Of a stretch of DNA of 35,679 nucleotides, positions 31,965 through 35,679 are shown one piece after another. The notes beneath the pieces are model-generated. The model was not told where the DNA came from. It searched no databases and saw nothing but the letters and a program-made list of their open reading frames with translations. Location of the stretch: the NCBI GenBank assembly GCA_027624075.1, contig JAQBUH010000005.1, positions 77,198 through 112,876 on the forward strand. The letters are read 5' to 3'. Position 1 is the first letter of the stretch. Each line of letters opens with the position of its first letter. This DNA is from Chloroflexota bacterium. Lineage in GTDB: Bacteria > Chloroflexota > Dehalococcoidia > Lucifugimonadales > Lucifugimonadaceae. A program made the translations under genes and the position numbers.

Positions 31965-33182
31965 CTAAGTGGTGTATGCGGAATTGAAAACGACGTACTC
32001 TTCGGTGAGATCGCAGCCCCAGGCCGTCCCTGTGCCGTCGCCGATATCGAGGGAGACACGAAGGCGCACCTCGGCCTGAGCCAGGGCTGACACGACGCTC
32101 TGGACGTTATAGGCGATGGCCTTGCCCTCGGCGACGATCTGGATGTCATTGACGAAGACCCTGATCTTCGGCTCCTCCAGCTTGATCTGGCTTTTCCCGA
32201 GCGCCATCAGGATGCGCCCCCAGTTCGGGTCTCTGCCGTAGACGGCTGTCTTGACCAGCAGCGAAGACGCGATGGAGCGGGCGGCCAGGCGTGCGTCATC
32301 GTCCGACATAGCGCCTTCTACCGTGGCCTCGATAAGCGTGCGTGCGCCTTCGCCGTCCCTGGCGATCTCCTTGGCGAGGTGGAGGGCGACTGCAAACAGC
32401 GCCTCGCGGAACGTCTCGGACGCCTCGTCGCCGCCGGAAATGGTCGGGTTGCCCGCGGCGCCGTTGGCCATCAGCAAGACAGTGTCGTTTGTACTCTGAT
32501 CGCCGTCGATGTCTATCTGGTTGAAGGTCAGTTGCACCACTTCGAGCAGCGTCTGCCGCATGAACATGGTTTCGATTTCTGCGTCTGTGGTTATGAACGC
32601 CAGCATCGTTGCCATGTTCGGGTGGATCATGCCTGCGCCTTTGGACACGCCGCCGATCGTCACGGTTGAGCCGCCTACTCTGAAGCTGGCCGCTATGTGC
32701 TTGGTGTGCGTGTCCGTTGTCAGGATGGCCGTTGCGAACTCGTTGCCGCCGTCCTCTTTAAGCGTGATCCGTGGAACGTGGTCTCTGATCAACGCCATTG
32801 GAAGCTCAACACCGATCACGCCTGTAGAAGCTACGGCAACCTCGTCCGAGTTGATGCCGAGCTTGTCTGCGGCAATGGCGGCCATCTCTTCGGCGTCTTT
32901 GAGTCCGTATTCGCCGACCGCGCAGTTTGCGCAGCCGCTGTTTGCGATGACGCCGCGGATGGTTCGTCCCGCCTCGACAAGTCCCCTGGTAACGGTTACA
33001 GACGGCGATATCACGGAGTTCTGGCTGAAGGTTCCCGCGGTGTCACAGGGACGGTCGGAGTAGATCAGGCCAATGTCCAGCTTGCCTGCCCCGCGGGTCT
33101 TTATCCCGGCGTAGATGCCGCCTGCGGAAAAACCGATGGCTGAGGTTACGCTGCCTTCGGGGACTAACTTGATTTCGCTCAT
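31965..33182 (-). CDS. argJ: Glutamate N-acetyltransferase (ornithine acetyltransferase) ArgJ
   Basis: Ntn-like transferase that moves acetyl from N-acetylornithine to glutamate, closing the acetyl cycle; some members also use acetyl-CoA. The 405-aa precursor contains the self-cleavage motif KGAGMIHPNMATML (181-194), cutting between Ala191 and Thr192 so that Thr192 becomes the nucleophile of the beta chain. Other family segments are NSGCANC (81-87), ASTGVIGVELPM (118-129) and DPNWGRILMALG. ATG 33182 gives a normal N-terminus; the ribosome-binding site is weak. Two near-identical 10-bp repeats lie 35-54 bp upstream. argC, often beside argJ, is not seen here. Confidence 0.96.
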   Translation of the reverse strand: MSEIKLVPEGSVTSAIGFSAGGIYAGIKTRGAGKLDIGLIYSDRPCDTAGTFSQNSVISPSVTVTRGLVEAGRTIRGVIANSGCANCAVGEYGLKDAEEMAAIAADKLGINSDEVAVASTGVIGVELPMALIRDHVPRITLKEDGGNEFATAILTTDTHTKHIAASFRVGGSTVTIGGVSKGAGMIHPNMATMLAFITTDAEIETMFMRQTLLEVVQLTFNQIDIDGDQSTNDTVLLMANGAAGNPTISGGDEASETFREALFAVALHLAKEIARDGEGARTLIEATVEGAMSDDDARLAARSIASSLLVKTAVYGRDPNWGRILMALGKSQIKLEEPKIRVFVNDIQIVAEGKAIAYNVQSVVSALAQAEVRLRVSLDIGDGTGTAWGCDLTEEYVVFNSAYTT

Positions 33183-33216
33183 TGGAGTCTCAAAGCCGGC
33201 TGGTTTTTCGAGAATT

Positions 33217-33236
33217 GGCAGGACCTGGCAAGACCT
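33217..33236. repeat. Imperfect 10-bp tandem repeat upstream of argJ
   Basis: GGCAGGACCT is followed directly by GGCAAGACCT (one mismatch), 35-54 bp upstream of the argJ start. A one-helical-turn period close to a promoter-proximal position is compatible with a binding site, but it could equally be slippage. Confidence 0.35.
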
Positions 33237-33399
33237 GACCGTCAGGGCTTAACACTTGCGGGTGCTGGATGAGTCAGAAAACGGTCCGGGCCTGCCATCA
33301 TGCCGGATGCAGACTCATACGGGGCGAGTATAGCAGCGCGACGCCGCTCTCTTGAACTGAAATCCAGCCCGGGTTTCGCTCCCTGGTCAGGCCAGGGGG

Positions 33400-33582
33400 T
33401 CAGGCCACCTGGGCCACGTCGAGATAGGCGCTTAACGCACGCTCGGCAAGCAACTCCAGCGAGGAAGCCGGCGCTCCCTGCACTTCTGCCACACCCCATT
33501 CTCCGAGCGCCGCGAGAAGGCGCTGGACGGGTTCCGGATCGGGCTGGCCAACAGGCCATGAAATTAGGTCTACCTGCTCCAT
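33400..33582 (-). CDS. Possible small hypothetical protein
   Basis: A 60-aa frame with protein-like composition (Leu, Ala, Glu, Val with Trp and Asp, no Arg/Ser/Pro shadow pattern): acidic start MEQVDLISWPV, then a segment QRLLAALGEWGVAEV and a helical SLELLAERALSAYLDVAQVA. It has no signal peptide or membrane segment and no recognised family. There is only a weak AGG before the ATG. It lies upstream of argJ on the same strand, with 217 bp between. Confidence 0.35.
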   Translation of the reverse strand: MEQVDLISWPVGQPDPEPVQRLLAALGEWGVAEVQGAPASSLELLAERALSAYLDVAQVA

Positions 33583-33839
33583 AGCCTGAAGGTAAACAAC
33601 CGGTAAAGGCAGTGCGTTGAGGCGCCGCTACAGGCTTGCATGATTTTGCGGTCCGTGGACCCAGGAAAGCCCGGCCTGTGCGGTATCCGTCGGCCGCGCA
33701 TACGTGCAGTCCCGCGTGTGGGTTGCAGACTCGCGTCAGAGAATTGAGCCATCGTTGTCCTGCCGTCGTTGTTATTCGGGCAGAGACGCATCTTGCCGGC
33801 CGACATGACTGAGCCCGGACCACGTTGATTGCTGAAGCA

Positions 33840-35405
33840 ATGACCACAGGCGCCTCAACATCACTGCGCGTGCTGCGCGCTCTCAAATACGACGTCGCAG
33901 GCCAGTTCGCTGTCCAGCTGGCAGCGCTTGGGACCGGCGTCGTCCTCGCGCGAACGCTCGGGCCCGCCGATTTCGGGCGCATGGCGCTGGTGCTCGCCAT
34001 CGCCTCCACCGCGGCGCTTCTCGCAAACCTTGGCGGAACGGAGACGGTGACGCGCTACGTTGCCGAGCTGAGAGCGAAGGGCCGGCTCGGAAGCGTGGCG
34101 AGGGTGATCTGGCCGCTCATCGCGGTGCGGCTGCTGGCATCGATCGTCGTTGGACTCACCGTTGTCGCTCTACGCGGCCCCGTTGGCGGCCTGGTGGGCC
34201 TCGATGACCTGTTCTCGCTGCCATTGGCGGCACTGGCCGCTGCGCACGCTGCGCTGGCGGGGTTCCAGGGCCCCGCCCAGGTGGTGCTGGTTAACCATGA
34301 CAGGCAGCGCTTCATCAACGTGGTCACAGGTGCGACGAATGCGGTCGCCCTGGCGATGTTGCTTGTCCTGGCGGCGGGAGGTCTGCTGACTGTCGAGTCT
34401 GCGGTACTTGTGGCCGTGGCGTCACTTGCGGTCAGGGTGTCGCTGTTTATCGCCGCCGCCATCGGTTCGGCGTCCAGAGCTGCAACGAGCCAGTATGCGG
34501 AGTCCGGACCGCCATTGCGCTTCGAGGAGATCCGCAGGCGCATGTTCAAGTACGGCGGCGTGATGTTTCTCATCGGCGCAGGCGGCTTCTTGCTTCAAAG
34601 CCGTTCCGACGAGTATTTCATCGGCGCAATCCTGGGAGTCCAGGCCGTCGCGTTCTATCACCTGGCAGACGGCTTCAGCCGGACCGCCTTCTCGCTGCCC
34701 GCCTCCAGGTTGACCGGGTTAATGATGACCGGGCTGTTGACTGAGGGATACGTCCAGGAAGGCGCCGGATCTATCAGGCGGCGCTTCAACCGCATGGTGC
34801 GGATGAGGTTTGCCGCCAGCGTGCCGATCGGCTTCGGCGGCGCGCTTCTGGCGACTGAGATTGTCGATGCCGTCTACGGGCCCGAGTACGCCGGCGCCGC
34901 CGGTCTGCTGGCGCTCTTCTTTCTGCTCCAGATGCCGGTGCAGTGGATCGGCGCGATCAGTGGCGTGCTCGTGGCGGTCGAGAAGCCGCACTGGTTCCTG
35001 TGGACGAAGGCCGTAAGCGCAGTGACGGTCCCACTCACCATCTGGTGGCTGCACCTGTGGGGGCTGGAAGGGGCATTGCTCGCAACGACGCTGGGAATGG
35101 GGCTGGCCGCCAGCCTTGAGTTTGCCGCGGCGCGCCACTACACGGGCATCTCGTTTCCAACCGCCGAGGTGGCGAGGTATCTGCTGGCTGGCGGACTGAT
35201 GGCCGCCGCTGTGGCTGCGATAGCGGAGTTCCTGCCAGGACCGTCATGGGTGGTGCTTGCCGTGGCTGTTCCCGTTGGCGGTGCGACCTACCTGGCGGCG
35301 TTGCTTGCTGTCAGAGCGTTCTCACCAGATGAGATAACAGCGCTCAAGCAGTCGTTGCGTCACGGGCTGACCGGGATGGCGAATGCCCCTGGTCCGGGCC
35401 GATAG
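33840..35405 (+). CDS. Polysaccharide flippase (Wzx/PST-type, MVF superfamily)
   Basis: A 521-aa polytopic membrane protein with about 12-14 hydrophobic segments. The N-terminal pattern LKYDVAGQFAVQLAALGTGVVLARTLGPADFGRMALVLA is typical of O-antigen/teichoic-acid flippases, including the LGPxDFG turn after the first helix. Such proteins move undecaprenyl-linked oligosaccharides across the membrane for surface polysaccharide assembly. Later segments include FKYGGVMFLIGAGGFLLQSRSDEYFIGAILG, where the DxYFIG pattern is common in the family. The frame is open to TTG 33825, but ATG 33840 is preferred. An exact AGGAGG overlaps its stop codon. No glycosyltransferase lies beside it within the window. 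Confidence 0.88.
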   Translation: MTTGASTSLRVLRALKYDVAGQFAVQLAALGTGVVLARTLGPADFGRMALVLAIASTAALLANLGGTETVTRYVAELRAKGRLGSVARVIWPLIAVRLLASIVVGLTVVALRGPVGGLVGLDDLFSLPLAALAAAHAALAGFQGPAQVVLVNHDRQRFINVVTGATNAVALAMLLVLAAGGLLTVESAVLVAVASLAVRVSLFIAAAIGSASRAATSQYAESGPPLRFEEIRRRMFKYGGVMFLIGAGGFLLQSRSDEYFIGAILGVQAVAFYHLADGFSRTAFSLPASRLTGLMMTGLLTEGYVQEGAGSIRRRFNRMVRMRFAASVPIGFGGALLATEIVDAVYGPEYAGAAGLLALFFLLQMPVQWIGAISGVLVAVEKPHWFLWTKAVSAVTVPLTIWWLHLWGLEGALLATTLGMGLAASLEFAAARHYTGISFPTAEVARYLLAGGLMAAAVAAIAEFLPGPSWVVLAVAVPVGGATYLAALLAVRAFSPDEITALKQSLRHGLTGMANAPGPGR

Positions 35406-35679
35406 GAGGCAAGTAGGTGCCAGTACGCAGACCGGTCTACATGCGCGGCACGGTGGGCGTCAGTGCCTGCCTCAGATGGAACTTCGATCAGTCGGCAATA
35501 CGATGCTGCGCATGAACGTCGCGCACGCGGCGCTGCGTAGGGCGCACGCATCGCGCGAGTCAAGAATCACCTTTCAGTCATCACGGTAACGAACACATTG
35601 AGCGGACCCCAGTGTAGGACGTCAGCAACAATGGGACAGAATCGGTAATAGAGATTTCAGGCGGATCTGAGCTGCTCCC
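35406..35679. other. Window tail: strong SD followed by a 32-codon frame, otherwise unexplained
   Basis: AGGAGG (35404-35409) overlaps the flippase stop and is followed seven bases later by GTG 35417, opening a frame of only 32 codons that ends at TGA 35513-35515. The ideal spacing suggests a coupled gene, but the peptide (VPVRRPVYMRGTVGVSACL then WNFDQSAIRCCA) is too short to classify. It may be a small protein, a frameshifted remnant, or chance. No other gene, tRNA or terminator is recognisable to the window end. Confidence 0.3.

Larger units (their letters stand above)
33183..33839. other. Long poorly coding region between argJ and the flippase
   Basis: About 650 bp between divergent argJ and the flippase gene. 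It contains a possible 60-aa minus-strand ORF (33400-33582), a tandem 10-bp repeat (33217-33236), and GGTCAGGCCA twice (33385-33394 and 33398-33407). A 255-codon minus frame (33242-34009) crosses the region but has low-complexity Arg/Ala/Pro/Ser composition and overlaps the flippase, so it is not called. No RNA gene is recognised. Confidence 0.45.

Noticed and set aside
33242..34009. 255-codon minus-strand frame between argJ and the flippase
   Set aside because: Low-complexity Ala/Arg/Pro/Ser content, overlap with the 5' end of the flippase, and no family resemblance.

Overview
This 35.7 kb window is dense, GC-rich (about 60 percent by eye) bacterial chromosome with single-copy housekeeping genes on both strands. 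There are no rRNAs, recognisable tRNAs, insertion sequences, phage genes or CRISPR arrays. The gene content and protein style suggest a Chloroflexota bacterium, perhaps of the Dehalococcoidia/SAR202 type: small CHRD-like and coiled-coil lipoproteins, an RraA-family protein, an ALS-like ThDP enzyme, an MshA-like GT4 next to GH15, and frequent GTG/TTG starts. This taxonomic call is an inference; no marker gene was compared.

Layout. 1-3.5 kb: the 3' part of a parvulin/SurA-type peptidyl-prolyl isomerase, then homoserine dehydrogenase (hom) and threonine synthase (thrC). 3.5-7.7 kb: a sugar cluster of a FemAB/GNAT_6-like transferase, a GT4 glycosyltransferase and a GH15 glucoamylase/trehalase. 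7.8-11.4 kb, minus: mfd, preceded by a leader with strong hairpins. 11.6-14.2 kb: proB-proA, the first two steps of proline synthesis. 14.3-17.7 kb, minus: rph, eno and gap, ending in a perfect 11-bp hairpin terminator shared with proA. 17.9-19.9 kb: an orphan membrane histidine kinase convergent with a lipoprotein. 20.2-21.8 kb: a PanE/ApbA-family reductase and an RraA-family protein. 21.8-24.5 kb, minus: argH, a lipoprotein and a glycerophosphodiesterase.

23-33 kb is an arginine-biosynthesis region, all arg genes on the minus strand in transcription order argJ, argB, argD, argG, argH. It is interrupted by plus-strand genes: a coiled-coil lipoprotein with its own strong terminator between argB and argD, and a ThDP enzyme plus a VOC protein between argG and argH. 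argC and argF are not in the window. ArgJ recycles the acetyl group from acetylornithine to glutamate, ArgB phosphorylates acetylglutamate, ArgD transaminates, and ArgG/ArgH turn citrulline into arginine. 33.2-35.7 kb holds a possible 60-aa ORF, a Wzx/PST-type flippase and an unexplained tail.

I do not see a convincing undescribed multi-gene system. The best leads are local: a VOC gene with an in-frame TAG six codons after its natural ATG; an intrinsic-terminator hairpin in the mfd leader; an 11-bp direct repeat with 20-bp period upstream of argD; a hairpin containing the overlapping stop codons of two convergent genes; the divergent ThDP enzyme; and the coiled-coil lipoprotein inserted among the arg genes.
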